Notes: a model not told the origin generated them from the letters alone. A stretch of DNA of 64,000 bases from Nocardia brasiliensis IFM 10847 (GCF_000710915.1 NZ_BAUA01000024.1:55851-119850), one strand, 5' to 3'. Counted from the stretch's first letter, positions 46,496-56,866 are shown. A program made the numbers and translations.

Positions 46496-47041
46496 TCATC
46501 GTCCGATACGGGCGGGAGCTGAGGGCGAGGTGGGTTTCAGGCGTAGGGGAGTGAGGTGGAGTAGGCCGAGGGGGTCGAGATATTCGCGTTTGCGTCTGCC
46601 GGACCCTTCGCTGCGCAGACCCCAGTGCAGGCAGGCTCCGCAGCCTTCGTGTCCGGGTTCGAGTGTGCCGATCGGTGTGCCGCGCGTGACTCGGCGGCCC
46701 ACCGACACCTCGGCTCTGACCGGTTCGTAGGTGGTCCGCAGGCCGCCGGGGTGATCGATCGAGATCACGGGTTTGCCGGCGACGATTCCCGCGAACACCA
46801 CGATCCCGTCACCTGCGGCCAGCACCGCTTGGCCCGCCGCGCCCGCGAGGTCGACGCCGCGATGTCCAGGCAGCCAGGCTTGCGCGGGTTTGTCGAACCG
46901 CCGCACCACGGCAGGCCGCGGTTGCAGCGGCCAGCCGAACGGCCCGACGGGTTCGGCGACCGCGAGCGATTCGCCACCGACGACAAGCGCCAGCCCCATC
47001 CCCACCACCGTCGCGAACCTGAGCGCGCCAGCCCATTTCAT
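46496..47041 (-). CDS. Secreted M23-family peptidase-like protein, one zinc ligand replaced
   Basis: 181 residues with a signal peptide (ATVVGMGLALVVGGESLAVA). The LytM fold is present: PGHRGVDLAGAAGQAVLAAG (H and D metal ligands) and GCGACLHWGLRSEG. In active enzymes the last motif is H-x-H; here the first His is Cys (C-L-H), as in many actinobacterial relatives, so catalytic activity is doubtful. The ATG overlaps the stop of the upstream secreted-protein gene, indicating a two-gene unit. Confidence 0.85.
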   Translation of the reverse strand: MKWAGALRFATVVGMGLALVVGGESLAVAEPVGPFGWPLQPRPAVVRRFDKPAQAWLPGHRGVDLAGAAGQAVLAAGDGIVVFAGIVAGKPVISIDHPGGLRTTYEPVRAEVSVGRRVTRGTPIGTLEPGHEGCGACLHWGLRSEGSGRRKREYLDPLGLLHLTPLRLKPTSPSAPARIGR

Positions 47042-47832
47042 TTCGCCGGTCGTCCCGCGCCCACCGACGGCGACGACAGCGGCGCAGGCGAGACGAGCCC
47101 ACAGAACTCGGAATCACTCGGCGACATGAAAAACGGTGCGGGACCGACATACTCGCAATACTCGCGATCCAGTGGCGTGCGCTCGAACGGATCCGCGCCA
47201 CCGGCCGCGCAGTCGGGCGCGGGTGCCGGAATCAACGTGATCTGCCCCAGCGACGCACACCAGGCAGGCACCGGCGCCCCCGCTGGGCCAGTTGGCAAGT
47301 TTCCGCCGAACCCCTCGTCCACCGTCCGCGGCGTCGGCCGCCGCAACTCACAAGCCGAACCCGAACACTCCCGGCCGACCGCACCGGCACCGTGCGACGC
47401 AGGACCACCATCCGCCTCGACCGGACCGTGCGTGCCGTCGTTGCGCGGCGATCCCACTGCATCGAAAACACTTGCCGCGCTCGGCGCATCAGCCGGGCTG
47501 GGCTTCCCGTCCAGCGCGGTCGCACCGGATGACCGGGTCGCTGTGCGCTGTGCGGCGGCAGCGGATGGTTCCGCCCGGTCATCGACCACGGCATCCGCAC
47601 CTGGCCGCCCGGCAAAACCGAGCGATCCTCCCGCAAAGCTCGCACCAACAGCGCGACCCGGCCCGGACCCATCGGGAGACCAGGACGTATCAGTGGGAGC
47701 AGTCACGCCGCTCGTGCTCAGCGGCACTGCCGTACCGGGCGGCGCATTCACCACGCCCAGCACGAAGAACAGGGGGATGACCAGTGTCGTCAGCGTCGAG
47801 ATCGGATGTGGAGGCATACCGAAAAGCCTCAT
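47038..47832 (-). CDS. Secreted hypothetical protein, Gly/Ala/Ser/Pro-rich
   Basis: About 264 residues; the start is either the ATG at 47832 (MRLFGMPPHP) or at 47817. It has one hydrophobic signal (STLTTLVIPLFFVLGVV), a long low-complexity, probably disordered region, then a C-terminal part with several cysteines (WCASLG, PDCAAGG, YCEYVG, EFCGLV). The cysteines suggest a folded exported tail. No family recognised. Four-base overlap with the M23-like gene suggests a shared cell-envelope role. Confidence 0.6.
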   Translation of the reverse strand: MRLFGMPPHPISTLTTLVIPLFFVLGVVNAPPGTAVPLSTSGVTAPTDTSWSPDGSGPGRAVGASFAGGSLGFAGRPGADAVVDDRAEPSAAAAQRTATRSSGATALDGKPSPADAPSAASVFDAVGSPRNDGTHGPVEADGGPASHGAGAVGRECSGSACELRRPTPRTVDEGFGGNLPTGPAGAPVPAWCASLGQITLIPAPAPDCAAGGADPFERTPLDREYCEYVGPAPFFMSPSDSEFCGLVSPAPLSSPSVGAGRPAK

Positions 47833-48207
47833 CGCCCGGACGAGATCCCGGTACCCCCACCACCTCGAATGTGCACAACTTTCCGACTTGTGGACATCGC
47901 CCGTTCCACCTCGCGTGCACCCCATTTCACCCCGTTGACAGGCCGATTTAGCAGCGGGCGACGGACCCGATAGACTGGTCGAGCGGTCTGTGCCTGCATG
48001 GACCGACTTCGCGCGCCACCCCGTGCTTGTTCGCAACGGCGCTGTTCGAACCAGTCACATCCTCGGGTTCGCGGCAGCTCCTGTGCGGAGCAGGGAGTCG
48101 TCGGCTGGTCCCCACCCTCGCGGTCGGGTCCGACGATTCGGAGGCGCCAGGGCAACGAATCACCGATTCGCTGCGTCAACCGGCAACGAAAGAGAGATAC
48201 GAGAGCC
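47833..48207. other. 375-base intergenic region, rpsB leader
   Basis: Divergent spacer between the secreted-protein gene and rpsB; no gene seen. A TTGACA (47935-47940) and a TAGACT (47971-47976) are present but 30 bases apart, too far for one promoter, so two overlapping promoters are possible. A GTCGTCGG/CCGACGAT pairing (about 48097 and 48131) could fold the leader. The long leader suggests r-protein autoregulation, which is unproven here. Confidence 0.4.
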
Positions 48208-49050
48208 ATGGCTGTCGTAACAATGAAGCAGCTGCTCGACAGCGGCGCACATTTCGGGCACCAGACTCGGCGCTGGAACCCGAAGATGAAGCGGTTCATC
48301 TTCACCGACCGCAACGGCATCTACATCATCGACCTGCAGCAGACGCTGACCTACATCGATAAGGCCTACGAGTTCGTCAAGGAGACCGTCGCCCACGGTG
48401 GCACCGTCCTCTTCGTCGGCACCAAGAAGCAGGCCCAGGAGTCGATCGCGGCCGAGGCGACTCGCGTCGGGATGCCCTATGTCAACCAGCGCTGGCTGGG
48501 TGGCATGCTCACCAACTTCTCCACCGTGCACAAGCGTCTGCAGCGCCTCAAGGAGCTCGAGGCGATGGAGCAGACCGGTGGTTTCGAGGGTCGCACCAAG
48601 AAGGAAATCCTCATGCTCACGCGTGAGATGAACAAGCTGGAGCGCACCCTCGGCGGTATCCGCGACATGGCCAAGGTGCCCTCGGCCATCTGGGTCGTCG
48701 ACACCAACAAGGAGCACATCGCCGTCGGCGAGGCGCGCAAGTTGAACATCCCGGTCATCGCGATCCTGGACACCAACTGCGACCCCGACCTGGTCGACTA
48801 CCCGATCCCGGGTAACGACGACGCGATCCGTTCCGCCGCGCTGCTGACCAAGGTCGTCGCCTCCGCGGTGGCCGAGGGCGTGCAGGCGCGGGCCGGCCTG
48901 TCCTCCGGTGACGACAAGCCGGAAGCCGGCGCGGGCGAGCCGCTCGCCGAGTGGGAGCAGGAGCTCCTCGCGTCGGCCGCCCCGGCCGCCGAGGCGCCTG
49001 CCGAAGCTCCGGCCGAGGCTGCTGCCGTGGAGACCCCGGCCGAGGCCTGA
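48208..49050 (+). CDS. rpsB: 30S ribosomal protein S2
   Basis: 280 residues from the ATG at 48208. The S2 core is intact: [60 protein letters not shown] and [20 protein letters not shown]. The last ~45 residues are Ala/Glu/Pro repeats ([19 protein letters not shown]), an extension usual in nocardiae and mycobacteria. First gene of the rpsB-tsf-pyrH-frr-cdsA series. Confidence 0.98.
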   Translation: MAVVTMKQLLDSGAHFGHQTRRWNPKMKRFIFTDRNGIYIIDLQQTLTYIDKAYEFVKETVAHGGTVLFVGTKKQAQESIAAEATRVGMPYVNQRWLGGMLTNFSTVHKRLQRLKELEAMEQTGGFEGRTKKEILMLTREMNKLERTLGGIRDMAKVPSAIWVVDTNKEHIAVGEARKLNIPVIAILDTNCDPDLVDYPIPGNDDAIRSAALLTKVVASAVAEGVQARAGLSSGDDKPEAGAGEPLAEWEQELLASAAPAAEAPAEAPAEAAAVETPAEA

Positions 49051-49070
49051 GTCTCGTAACTCGCTGTTCC

Positions 49071-49108
49071 AGCGGTGATCACCAACGCGTGCGATGGTGA
49101 TCACCGCT
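49071..49108 (+). terminator. 14-bp perfect hairpin between rpsB and tsf
   Basis: AGCGGTGATCACCA (49071-49084) and TGGTGATCACCGCT (49095-49108) form a perfect 14-base stem around a 10-base loop, without a following T run. It probably attenuates transcription so that S2 and EF-Ts are made in different amounts, as is known for the rpsB-tsf unit in E. coli. Confidence 0.6.
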
Positions 49109-49151
49109 GCCCAGTACTCGAAGAACTTTCTCCGAAGGAGGCTCGCCACCG

Positions 49152-49976
49152 ATGGCGAACTACACCGCTGCCGATGTGAAGCGGCTCCGCGAGCTCACCG
49201 GCTCCGGAATGATGGATTGTAAGAACGCGCTGGCCGAGACCGACGGCGACTTCGACAAGGCCGTCGAGATCCTGCGCATCAAGGGCGCGAAGGACGTCGG
49301 CAAGCGTGCCGAGCGGACCACCGCCGAAGGCCTGGTCGCCGCCAAGGGCGGCGTGATGGTCGAGCTCAACTCCGAGACCGACTTCGTCGCCAAGAACGCG
49401 GAGTTCCAGGAGCTGGCCGACCAGATCGTGACCGCCGCCGCGGCCGCCAAGCCCGCCGACCTGGACGCGCTGAAGGCCCTCGACCTCGGCGGCAAGACCG
49501 CCGACGAGGCCGTGCAGGCGCTCGCCGCGAAGATCGGCGAGAAGCTCGAGCTGCGTCGCGTGATCTCGCTCGACGGCCCGGTCGCCACCTACCTGCACAA
49601 GCGGGCCTCGGATCTGCCGCCGGCCGTCGGCGTGCTGATCGAGTACCAGGGTGAAGGTGACGCGGCCGCCGAGGCTGCCCGTGCCGCCGCCATGCAGGTC
49701 GCCGCGCTCAAGGCGAAGTACGTGACCCGCGACGAGGTTCCGGCCGATGTCGTGGAGAACGAGCGTCGTATCGCCGAGCAGACCGCGCGCGAGGAGGGCA
49801 AGCCCGAGGCCGCCCTCCCGAAGATCACCGAAGGCCGCGTCAACGGCTTCTTCAAGGACGTCGTGCTGCTGGAGCAGTCGTCGGTCACCGATTCGAAGAA
49901 GACCGTCAAGGCCCTGCTGGACGAGGCCGGTGTCACCGTGACCCGCTTCGCCCGCTTCGAGGTCGGCTCCAACTGA
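49152..49976 (+). CDS. tsf: Elongation factor Ts
   Basis: Nucleotide-exchange factor for EF-Tu. 274 residues: N-terminal UBA-like domain [20 protein letters not shown] with the MDCKNAL segment, core [18 protein letters not shown], and [19 protein letters not shown] at the C terminus. GAAGGAGG precedes the ATG. Complete. Confidence 0.98.
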   Translation: MANYTAADVKRLRELTGSGMMDCKNALAETDGDFDKAVEILRIKGAKDVGKRAERTTAEGLVAAKGGVMVELNSETDFVAKNAEFQELADQIVTAAAAAKPADLDALKALDLGGKTADEAVQALAAKIGEKLELRRVISLDGPVATYLHKRASDLPPAVGVLIEYQGEGDAAAEAARAAAMQVAALKAKYVTRDEVPADVVENERRIAEQTAREEGKPEAALPKITEGRVNGFFKDVVLLEQSSVTDSKKTVKALLDEAGVTVTRFARFEVGSN

Positions 49977-50035
49977 TCGTGCCCCGCACGGTCAGCCCGA
50001 CCTGGTCTGACAACCGCCCTATGGCTATATCGAGC

Positions 50036-50076
50036 AGACCCCTCGTCGACCCGTTTCGCCGGTTGACGGGGGGTCT
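50036..50076 (+). terminator. Rho-independent terminator after tsf
   Basis: AGACCCC (50036-50042) pairs with GGGGTCT (50070-50076), and the inner CGTCGACC pairs with GGTTGACG with one G-T wobble; TCTC follows. A long stem after tsf and before pyrH makes pyrH-frr a separate transcription unit. Confidence 0.75.
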
Positions 50077-50207
50077 TCTCATGCCGCCGAACCCGTATGA
50101 GGCAGGATAGGAGCCGCTCCGTGTTGAGGAGCCTTTCCGAGCTGCCGAATTCTTTGACGCACTTGCCTGCCGAGAACAACGTTGACCGCCGAAGGAGAAG
50201 AACACCC

Positions 50208-50936
50208 ATGACGGACCCGGGGAACGACCGCCCAGGATATCGCCGGGTACTTCTCAAATTGGGTGGCGAGATGTTCGGCGGCGGCAGGGTGGGACTCGAC
50301 CCGGACGTCGTGGAGGCGGTCGCCGAGCAGATCGCCGAGGTCGTCGCGACCGGCGTGCAGGTGGCCGTGGTGATCGGCGGCGGCAACTTCTTCCGCGGCG
50401 CCGAGCTCGAGGAGCGCGGCATGGAGCGGGCCCGCTCGGACTACATGGGCATGCTCGGTACCGTGATGAACAGCCTTGCGCTGCAAGACTTTCTGCAGAA
50501 GCAGGGGATCGAGACCCGGGTGCAGACCGCGATCACCATGGGTCAGGTCGCCGAGCCCTACCTCCCGTTGCGCGCCAAGCGGCACCTGGAGAAGGGGCGC
50601 GTGGTGATCTTCGGTGCGGGCATGGGCATGCCGTACTTCTCCACCGATACGACCGCCGCGCAGCGTGCGCTGGAGATCGGCGCCGAGGTGGTGCTGATGG
50701 CGAAGGCGGTCGACGGGGTGTTCACCGCCGACCCGAAGGTCGACGAGAACGCCACCATGTTCTCCGAGATCACCCACAAAGAGGTCATCGAACAAGGTCT
50801 CAAGGTGGCCGACGCGACCGCCTTCAGCCTCTGTATGGACAACCAGATGCCGATGCTGGTGTTCAATTTGTTGACCAAGGGCAATATCGCCCGAGCGGTC
50901 GCCGGTGAGAAGATCGGCACATTGGTTCGGTCCTGA
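50208..50936 (+). CDS. pyrH: Uridylate kinase (UMP kinase)
   Basis: Phosphorylates UMP to UDP in pyrimidine synthesis; hexameric amino-acid-kinase fold. 242 residues from the ATG at 50208, preceded by GAAGGAGAAG. Motifs: [14 protein letters not shown] near 14, [34 protein letters not shown] and [12 protein letters not shown]. An upstream in-frame extension has no ribosome site and is not used. Confidence 0.97.
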   Translation: MTDPGNDRPGYRRVLLKLGGEMFGGGRVGLDPDVVEAVAEQIAEVVATGVQVAVVIGGGNFFRGAELEERGMERARSDYMGMLGTVMNSLALQDFLQKQGIETRVQTAITMGQVAEPYLPLRAKRHLEKGRVVIFGAGMGMPYFSTDTTAAQRALEIGAEVVLMAKAVDGVFTADPKVDENATMFSEITHKEVIEQGLKVADATAFSLCMDNQMPMLVFNLLTKGNIARAVAGEKIGTLVRS

Positions 50937-51002
50937 CCCCGCGACCCGCGGACGATGACGATGACGACGCTGTGGAGCCGGTGTCTAAGGAAGGACATGG
51001 TC

Positions 51003-51560
51003 GTGATTGAAGAAGCGCTCTTCGACGCCGAGGAGAAGATGGAAAAGGCTGTCACGGTGGCGAAGGACGATCTCGGATCCATTCGCACCGGACGCGCCAA
51101 CCCGGGCATGTTCTCCCGGATCGTGGTCGACTACTACGGTTCGCCGACGCCCATCACCCAGATATCCAGCATCACCGTGCCCGAGCCGCGCATGGTCGTG
51201 ATCAAGCCCTACGAGCAGGCTCAGCTCGGCGCGATCGAAACCGCCATCCGCAACTCGGATCTCGGCGTGAACCCCACGAACAACGGTGACATCATTCGGA
51301 TTTCGGTGCCGCAGCTGACCGAGGAGCGCCGCCGCGAGCTGGCCAAGCAGGCCAAGGGCAAGGGCGAGGACGCAAAGGTGTCAATCCGCAATGTCCGCCG
51401 CAAAGCCATGGACGAACTGTCGCGCATCCAGAAAGATGGCGAGGCGGGGGAAGACGAGGTCGGGCGCGCCGAGAAGGACCTCGACAAGACCACCGCCAAA
51501 TATGTCGGCCAGGTCGACGAACTGGTCAAGCACAAGGAAGCGGAACTGCTCGAGGTCTGA
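51003..51560 (+). CDS. frr: Ribosome recycling factor
   Basis: Releases post-termination ribosomes with EF-G. The GTG at 51003 has AAGGAAGGA (50987-50995) seven bases upstream and gives exactly 185 residues, the standard RRF length; the ATG at 50997 is only one base from the ribosome site. Sequence: [35 protein letters not shown] and the C-terminal helix ending [10 protein letters not shown]. Confidence 0.96.
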   Translation: MIEEALFDAEEKMEKAVTVAKDDLGSIRTGRANPGMFSRIVVDYYGSPTPITQISSITVPEPRMVVIKPYEQAQLGAIETAIRNSDLGVNPTNNGDIIRISVPQLTEERRRELAKQAKGKGEDAKVSIRNVRRKAMDELSRIQKDGEAGEDEVGRAEKDLDKTTAKYVGQVDELVKHKEAELLEV

Positions 51561-51646
51561 CGCCACGGCGTGCGCACCGGGGCAGGCGCCGCGGGTTCGA
51601 ACGCAGCCGAAGGCCCGCTCGGGCGGAGGACGAACGGAACGACGAG

Positions 51647-52738
51647 TTGAGCGACGGGACAATCGTGGCCGAGAACGCCGCCGCGACCGGTGCGGCAGAG
51701 GAGCCGATGCCGGTGGACGGTACAGCTGAAGCGAGGCAGGAGCACGTGCGCGATGCGGGAGCATCTGGTCACGAGGCTCTAGCCGACGCGACGGTCGGCT
51801 CGACGGTCCCGGGGTCCGAATGGTCCGCGGCCGGGGGCGACGCTGACGTGGTCGCCGCCGATGAGCACGACCCCGAGGCGCACGGCCCGCAGGCCGTGGT
51901 CGCCGGCGCTCCGGCGTCCGGCTCGCGGGCAGGCCGGAACCTGCCCGCGGCACTGGCGGTCGGGTTCGGACTCGGCCTCTCGCTCATCGCGATCCTGCTG
52001 TTCGTGCCGAAGGTGTTCATCGGTGTCGTCGGCGTCGCGGTCGGCGTCGCCACCTGGGAGGTTGCCAAACGACTGCGCGAGGCCGACGTGCTGGTCCCGC
52101 GCATCCCGCTCATCGTGGGCGGGCAGGCGGTGTTCTGGCTGGGCTGGCCATACGGGGCCAGCGGTGTCGCCGGTGCGTTCGCGGCGACGACGCTGACCTG
52201 CATGGTGTGGCGGCTGTTCGATCACGGCTTGCAGACCGCGCCACGAAACTTCCTGCGCGACACCGCCATCACGATCTTCACGCTGGCCTGGATCCCGCTG
52301 CTCGCCTCCTTCGCCACCCTGCTGCTGCTCGAAGACGACGGCAACCTGCGGGTGCTGACCTTCATGATCCTGGTCGTCTGCTCCGACGTCGGCGGCTACG
52401 TCGCCGGCGTCCTGTTCGGCAGGCATCCGATGGTGCCGTCGATCAGTCCGAAGAAATCCTGGGAAGGTTTCGGCGGGTCGCTCGTCTTCAGCGTCATCGG
52501 CGGCCTGCTCACCGTCACCCTGCTGCTCGACGCCAACTCGATGATCGGCGTCGTGCTCGGTGTGGGCCTCGTGCTCGTCGCCACCTGCGGTGACCTGATC
52601 GAATCCCAGATCAAACGCGAACTCGGCATCAAGGACATGGGCACCCTGCTCCCCGGGCACGGCGGCATCATGGATCGCCTCGACTCGATGCTCCCCTCCG
52701 CCTTCGTCTCCTGGTTGGTGCTCAGCACGCTGCTGTGA
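51647..52738 (+). CDS. cdsA: Phosphatidate cytidylyltransferase
   Basis: Makes CDP-diacylglycerol for phospholipid synthesis. Up to 363 residues; the TTG at 51647 is far from the GGAGGA, and a GTG at 51665 is an alternative, so the start is uncertain. The first ~95 residues are acidic, Ala/Gly-rich and probably disordered. Then come about eight membrane helices and the CDP-alcohol signature near the end: SPKKSWEGFGGSLVFS and CGDLIESQIKRELGIKDMGT followed by LPGHGGIMDRLDS. Confidence 0.94.
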   Translation: MSDGTIVAENAAATGAAEEPMPVDGTAEARQEHVRDAGASGHEALADATVGSTVPGSEWSAAGGDADVVAADEHDPEAHGPQAVVAGAPASGSRAGRNLPAALAVGFGLGLSLIAILLFVPKVFIGVVGVAVGVATWEVAKRLREADVLVPRIPLIVGGQAVFWLGWPYGASGVAGAFAATTLTCMVWRLFDHGLQTAPRNFLRDTAITIFTLAWIPLLASFATLLLLEDDGNLRVLTFMILVVCSDVGGYVAGVLFGRHPMVPSISPKKSWEGFGGSLVFSVIGGLLTVTLLLDANSMIGVVLGVGLVLVATCGDLIESQIKRELGIKDMGTLLPGHGGIMDRLDSMLPSAFVSWLVLSTLL

Positions 52739-52820
52739 AACGGGTTCACCTGGGAGTATGAATTCTCCAGGTCCGACGTCCCCGGGAACCCTACTCGCGT
52801 CCGTGCACTGGTTCGGTGAC

Positions 52821-53195
52821 CTATTTCTTGGCCGCGCGGCGCAATTGGAGGATGCGGACACCGCCGACGAGGGCCATGACGAGTGCACCGCCGATCACCG
52901 ACAGCAGCACCGCGACACCGAGCGGCAGCGAGAAGTGCCAGAAGAACAGGCCCACGTTCACCTGGTCGAGGTTCTGCAGGATGAAGACCAGCAGGACGAT
53001 CAGGATCAGTGCGCCGGCGATCAAGGCCACCCAGGTGTTGCCCGTGCGTGACGACAGGGACTGGCGGTGCTTGGTCGGAACCGTGGTCGTCGGCCCGGTT
53101 GTCGCAGGTGGAGCGAGCGGTTCGGGGGTGGGAGCGGTGCGCTCGTCCGTCAGATCGGGATCGGGCTCCGGCAGGTGGTCAGGATTGGTCGACAT
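52821..53195 (-). CDS. LapA-domain (DUF1049) membrane protein
   Basis: 124 residues from the ATG at 53195. The N-terminal ~50 residues are Pro/Thr/Asp-rich and cytoplasmic. Two helices follow ([19 protein letters not shown] and [20 protein letters not shown]) flanking [20 protein letters not shown], the LapA pattern, with a basic end ([11 protein letters not shown]). Lies antisense between cdsA and rlmN. LapA proteins help lipopolysaccharide assembly in enterics; the actinobacterial role is unknown. Confidence 0.85.
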   Translation of the reverse strand: MSTNPDHLPEPDPDLTDERTAPTPEPLAPPATTGPTTTVPTKHRQSLSSRTGNTWVALIAGALILIVLLVFILQNLDQVNVGLFFWHFSLPLGVAVLLSVIGGALVMALVGGVRILQLRRAAKK

Positions 53196-53318
53196 GGGTC
53201 GATCATTACCCACTGCTATCACAACCACACGTATTTCCCGGCAACGAACCGGGCATGTCGTCCGGCTGGAGCGGGCGAGTGTGCGGCGCATTCGCCCAGA
53301 TGGGAGAATGGGGGAACT

Positions 53319-54428
53319 ATGACCGTCTCCCTGCCCCTCGTTTTCGATGCCCCGCGCCGTGGCATGCCGCCCCGGCACCTCGCCGACCTCGATGCCGAGG
53401 GCAGGCGGGCGGCCGTCGAGGAGCTGGGACTCCCGAAGTTCCGCGCCGACCAGATCGCCCGCCAGTACTACGGCAGGCTGCAAGCCGACCCGGAACAGAT
53501 GACCGACCTGCCCGCGCAGGTGCGCGAGAAGATCGGCGAGGCACTGTTCCCGCCGCTGATGTCGGTCGTCAAACACGTCGCCTGTGATGCGGGCGAAACC
53601 CGAAAGACGTTGTGGCGCGCGGGCGATGGCACGCTGCTCGAAAGCGTGCTGATGCGCTACCCCGACCGGGCGACGCTGTGCATCTCCAGTCAAGCGGGCT
53701 GCGGTATGGCGTGCCCGTTCTGCGCGACCGGCCAGGGCGGCCTGAACCGCAACCTGTCCACCGCCGAAATCGTCGACCAGGTCCGCGCCGCGGCCGCCGC
53801 CATGCGCGACGGCGAAGTCACCGGCGGCCCCGGCCGACTCTCCAACATCGTCTTCATGGGCATGGGTGAGCCCCTGGCGAACTACAAGCGGGTCGTCGCC
53901 GCGGTTCGCCGGATCACGTCGCCGTCGCCGGACGGTTTCGGTATCTCGCAGCGCAACGTCGTCGTCTCCACCGTCGGCTTGGCCCCCGCCATCCGCAAAC
54001 TCGCCGACGAAGACCTTTCGGTCACTCTCGCCGTCTCCCTGCACACCCCCGACGACGAACTCCGCGACACCCTCGTCCCGGTCAACAACCGTTGGCCGGT
54101 CGCCGAGGTTCTCGACGCCGCCCGTTACTACGCCGACAAGTCCGGTCGCCGCGTGTCCATCGAGTATGCGTTGATTCGTGACATCAACGACCAGCCCTGG
54201 CGGGCCGACATGCTCGGCTCCAAATTGCACAAGGCGCTCGGCTCCCGCGTACACGTCAATGTCATCCCGCTCAACCCCACCCCGGGCAGCAAGTGGGATG
54301 CTTCGCCGAAACCCGTTGAAGCGGAGTTCGTTCGGCGTGTGAACGCCCAGGGTGTGCCGTGCACGGTGCGTGATACCCGCGGTCAGGAGATCGCTGCGGC
54401 TTGTGGGCAGTTGGCGGCTGAAGGCTGA
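53319..54428 (+). CDS. rlmN: 23S rRNA/tRNA adenine-C2 methyltransferase RlmN
   Basis: Radical-SAM enzyme methylating A2503 of 23S rRNA and A37 of some tRNAs. 369 residues from the ATG at 53319. The [4Fe-4S] motif is [14 protein letters not shown] near 128-141, followed by [17 protein letters not shown]; a second cysteine used in the thiol mechanism is in [14 protein letters not shown] near 349. It marks the end of the conserved block; the low-G+C segment begins right after its stop. Confidence 0.96.
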   Translation: MTVSLPLVFDAPRRGMPPRHLADLDAEGRRAAVEELGLPKFRADQIARQYYGRLQADPEQMTDLPAQVREKIGEALFPPLMSVVKHVACDAGETRKTLWRAGDGTLLESVLMRYPDRATLCISSQAGCGMACPFCATGQGGLNRNLSTAEIVDQVRAAAAAMRDGEVTGGPGRLSNIVFMGMGEPLANYKRVVAAVRRITSPSPDGFGISQRNVVVSTVGLAPAIRKLADEDLSVTLAVSLHTPDDELRDTLVPVNNRWPVAEVLDAARYYADKSGRRVSIEYALIRDINDQPWRADMLGSKLHKALGSRVHVNVIPLNPTPGSKWDASPKPVEAEFVRRVNAQGVPCTVRDTRGQEIAAACGQLAAEG

Positions 54429-54760
54429 CGCGCCCGTCGTCCGCCTACATTGGAGAATGCTATAAGCGGAGCTGGCCTGGGGTCTATGCGGTTGTCGCGG
54501 TGCTGTTTTCCGTAGGTTGCTATTGCGTGTCATTGGCCAGGTATACGCAAGGCGATAAAGACTATTCGGTCGCTTTATTTGCCTGTCTGCTTAGGTGTCG
54601 ATGTAAAACGGGCAATGTGGCCAATGGGCTCTCCGGTGGAACCGTTCTGAGGTATGGTCTTCAAGTTCCGGCGCGCTCCGGATTGTTGCTCTACTAGTGC
54701 GGAGCGTGCAATTAGGTGGAGGAACGGCTGAGACAATCTTAGAAGAGGGGTTTCGAGGAG
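54429..54760. other. AT-rich 5' flank of the ATPase island, no firm gene
   Basis: Composition drops abruptly after the rlmN stop. A frame from about 54500 to 54697 reads VLFSVGCYCVSLARYTQGDK and LFACLLRCRCKTGN. It is cysteine-rich with a hydrophobic stretch, but has no good start or ribosome site, so I do not call it. TATAAG at 54461-54466 and the nearby AT-rich bases could be the island's promoter. Confidence 0.4.
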
Positions 54761-56866
54761 ATGGGCGTGATATTTTCAAAGGAGGAGCTGGAAGGTTTTC
54801 GAGAGGCCGCACAATCTCTAAAGCTTTATCGACGCGCCGAATTGAGTGGGGCGGCAGGCGCTGAAGGATTGATCGAACAACTTTATGTCGATCCTCTTCC
54901 TAACGACCATGTCTTGAATACTATGCTCAAGGAAAGTACAACCTTTATCGTTGGGCGAAAAGGCACTGGAAAATCGACGGTATTTCAGCGCGCACAACAC
55001 GAGCTTAGAAAAAGAACTGATGTAACTTCTGCGTACATAGATATAAAGACTGTATTCGAAGCATCTCAGGTAGACCCTGAGCTCGCCACGCAAGCGGCGG
55101 CTATAACCGGAGCTATGCCGGAGGGTGCATTAGAGAGGCTGCTGCTGCATAAGGCCTTTTTGACGGCCATAATCAAGTCGATTCGCGATGAGATTCGCCG
55201 GCGCATCGATCCGACGATATGGAGAAAGTTCAAAAGGGTTCTGATTGGTAGGAGTCTGGACGAGCTGTTCGAGGGGCTGGATGAGATTCTTGCTGAGGCG
55301 GAGCACTGCAACTTCGAGAGCGTGCTGGGTTCTTATGCCCAGAAGGGAAGACTGTCATCGAGCCAGCAAGTCGGTAGTAATACCTCGGTCTCCGCAAAGG
55401 CTGGAGTTGCAACCTCTCCATCGCTCACGGCGAATGTAGACGCCTCACGTAGTTATACGAAAAGTTCTGCGGATGAGTCTGAGTATGTAGACGTTTTGAT
55501 GCGTACCTTCGATGTAAAGAAGTACATCCTGCAGCTAAAGGAATTGTTGCAGAACTTCAGGATCGACAAGCTGTACATTTTTATTGATGACTTCTCGGAG
55601 TTGCCGCCTGAGGCTATGCAGATAGTAGTAGATGTTTTGTTGGGGCCTCTTAATAACTGGTCCGATGAGCTCGTAAAATTCAAGATCGCGGCATATCCTG
55701 GTAGAATCTATTACGGGCAGATCGATAAATCTAAGATAGACGAGATTAATCTGGACCTTTATGCCTTGTATGGAACGGGCGACATCGTAGGAATGGAAGA
55801 AAAGGCGATCGACTTCACGCGAAGATTGATCGAGCGCAGGATCGAGCATTACGTCCGAACGCCTGCGTCGACTTTCATCATATCGCGTGGACAGTCAGAG
55901 CTGTGGCGCCAACTTTTCTATGCCACGATGGCTAACCCGCGCAACCTTGGATATCTGTTGTTCTTTGCATACGAGGCTGCGATTATATATAATCGTCCAA
56001 TTAGTCCAAGGATAGTCCGTGACGCTGCTCGTCGATACTATGAAGAGAAGGTGAATGCCTATTTTGAGATGAATAGATTCCTTCTTGAGAGCTTCGATGA
56101 GCGGTCGTCTATTTTTAGTCTCAAGGAGTTGCTTGAGAATATCGTTTCTCGCGCCAGATCTCTTCGTCGACATTCGTCGACAATAATTGATGAACTGCAA
56201 GGCCGGGCGCCTACCAGTCATTTCTACATGGGACTCGAGTTGGAGTCGTTGCTAGGAACTCTGGAGCTGAATTTCTTCGTAACAAAGTACTATGTTATGG
56301 CGGACCGTGACGGCCGGAAAGTGTCGGTATACGCTTTGAACTATGGGCTTTGTGAGCAGAGCAAGATTGAGTTCGGTCGTCCTGTGGGCTCGAGGGATCA
56401 GCGTTATCGGCAGTATTATGTAGAACGAATATTCGACTACTCGTTGATTCTTCGGGACTATCTTTCTTCTAATCAGGAGATCGTCTGCGGGCATTGTAAT
56501 GGACGGCATGATTACTCAGAGTTGGATATGTTGCGTCGATATTCTATGTTGTGCCCTACATGTCGCGTGGGAACGTGTGCCGTCATAAACCTGTCGAGAA
56601 AGTACGAGGATACCCTCCGGAGTATCGATAATGACCTTCTACTGCCGCGGATCGAGCTGGGGATATTGCATACGATTAGCAGCGAAGGTAGACCTCTAAA
56701 CGCGAGTGAAGTGGCTGGCGACCTGGACTGCTCTTATCAGCTTATTGGTAAGCGTGCCAAAGCGCTTGCGGAGCGAGGCTTGGTGAATAGGGATAATTTC
56801 GTCCAGAATCGGCGACAGTTTACGACCACGCCCCTGGCTGAGAGGATCTACTTGCAAGGCTTGTAG
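54761..56866 (+). CDS. Large P-loop ATPase with zinc-ribbon-like segment and winged helix
   Basis: 701 residues. Walker A is FIVGRKGTGKS (near 62-72) and a Walker B-like IFIDDFSELP lies near 272-281. A Ser/Ala-rich insertion near 200-245 separates them. Near 576-608, CGHCNGRHDY...LCPTCRVGTC supplies four or more Cys for a zinc ribbon, and the last ~70 residues form a winged helix (ASEVAGDLDCSYQLIGKRAK). No membrane segment. It looks like a DNA-linked STAND/ORC-type ATPase; I recall only loosely similar hypothetical P-loop ATPases. Codons such as ATA, AGA and TTA are frequent, unlike all neighbours, showing recent acquisition. The GTG at 54767 is an alternative start, better spaced from GAGGAG. 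Function unknown; defence is a plausible guess. Confidence 0.8.
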   Translation: MGVIFSKEELEGFREAAQSLKLYRRAELSGAAGAEGLIEQLYVDPLPNDHVLNTMLKESTTFIVGRKGTGKSTVFQRAQHELRKRTDVTSAYIDIKTVFEASQVDPELATQAAAITGAMPEGALERLLLHKAFLTAIIKSIRDEIRRRIDPTIWRKFKRVLIGRSLDELFEGLDEILAEAEHCNFESVLGSYAQKGRLSSSQQVGSNTSVSAKAGVATSPSLTANVDASRSYTKSSADESEYVDVLMRTFDVKKYILQLKELLQNFRIDKLYIFIDDFSELPPEAMQIVVDVLLGPLNNWSDELVKFKIAAYPGRIYYGQIDKSKIDEINLDLYALYGTGDIVGMEEKAIDFTRRLIERRIEHYVRTPASTFIISRGQSELWRQLFYATMANPRNLGYLLFFAYEAAIIYNRPISPRIVRDAARRYYEEKVNAYFEMNRFLLESFDERSSIFSLKELLENIVSRARSLRRHSSTIIDELQGRAPTSHFYMGLELESLLGTLELNFFVTKYYVMADRDGRKVSVYALNYGLCEQSKIEFGRPVGSRDQRYRQYYVERIFDYSLILRDYLSSNQEIVCGHCNGRHDYSELDMLRRYSMLCPTCRVGTCAVINLSRKYEDTLRSIDNDLLLPRIELGILHTISSEGRPLNASEVAGDLDCSYQLIGKRAKALAERGLVNRDNFVQNRRQFTTTPLAERIYLQGL

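Noticed and set aside
47935..47976. TTGACA plus TAGACT as a single rpsB promoter
   Set aside because: Spacing of 30 bases is too long for one sigma-70-type promoter.
54500..54697. Cysteine-rich 65-codon frame before the ATPase gene
   Set aside because: No ribosome site and no clear start; kept only as a note within the flank description.
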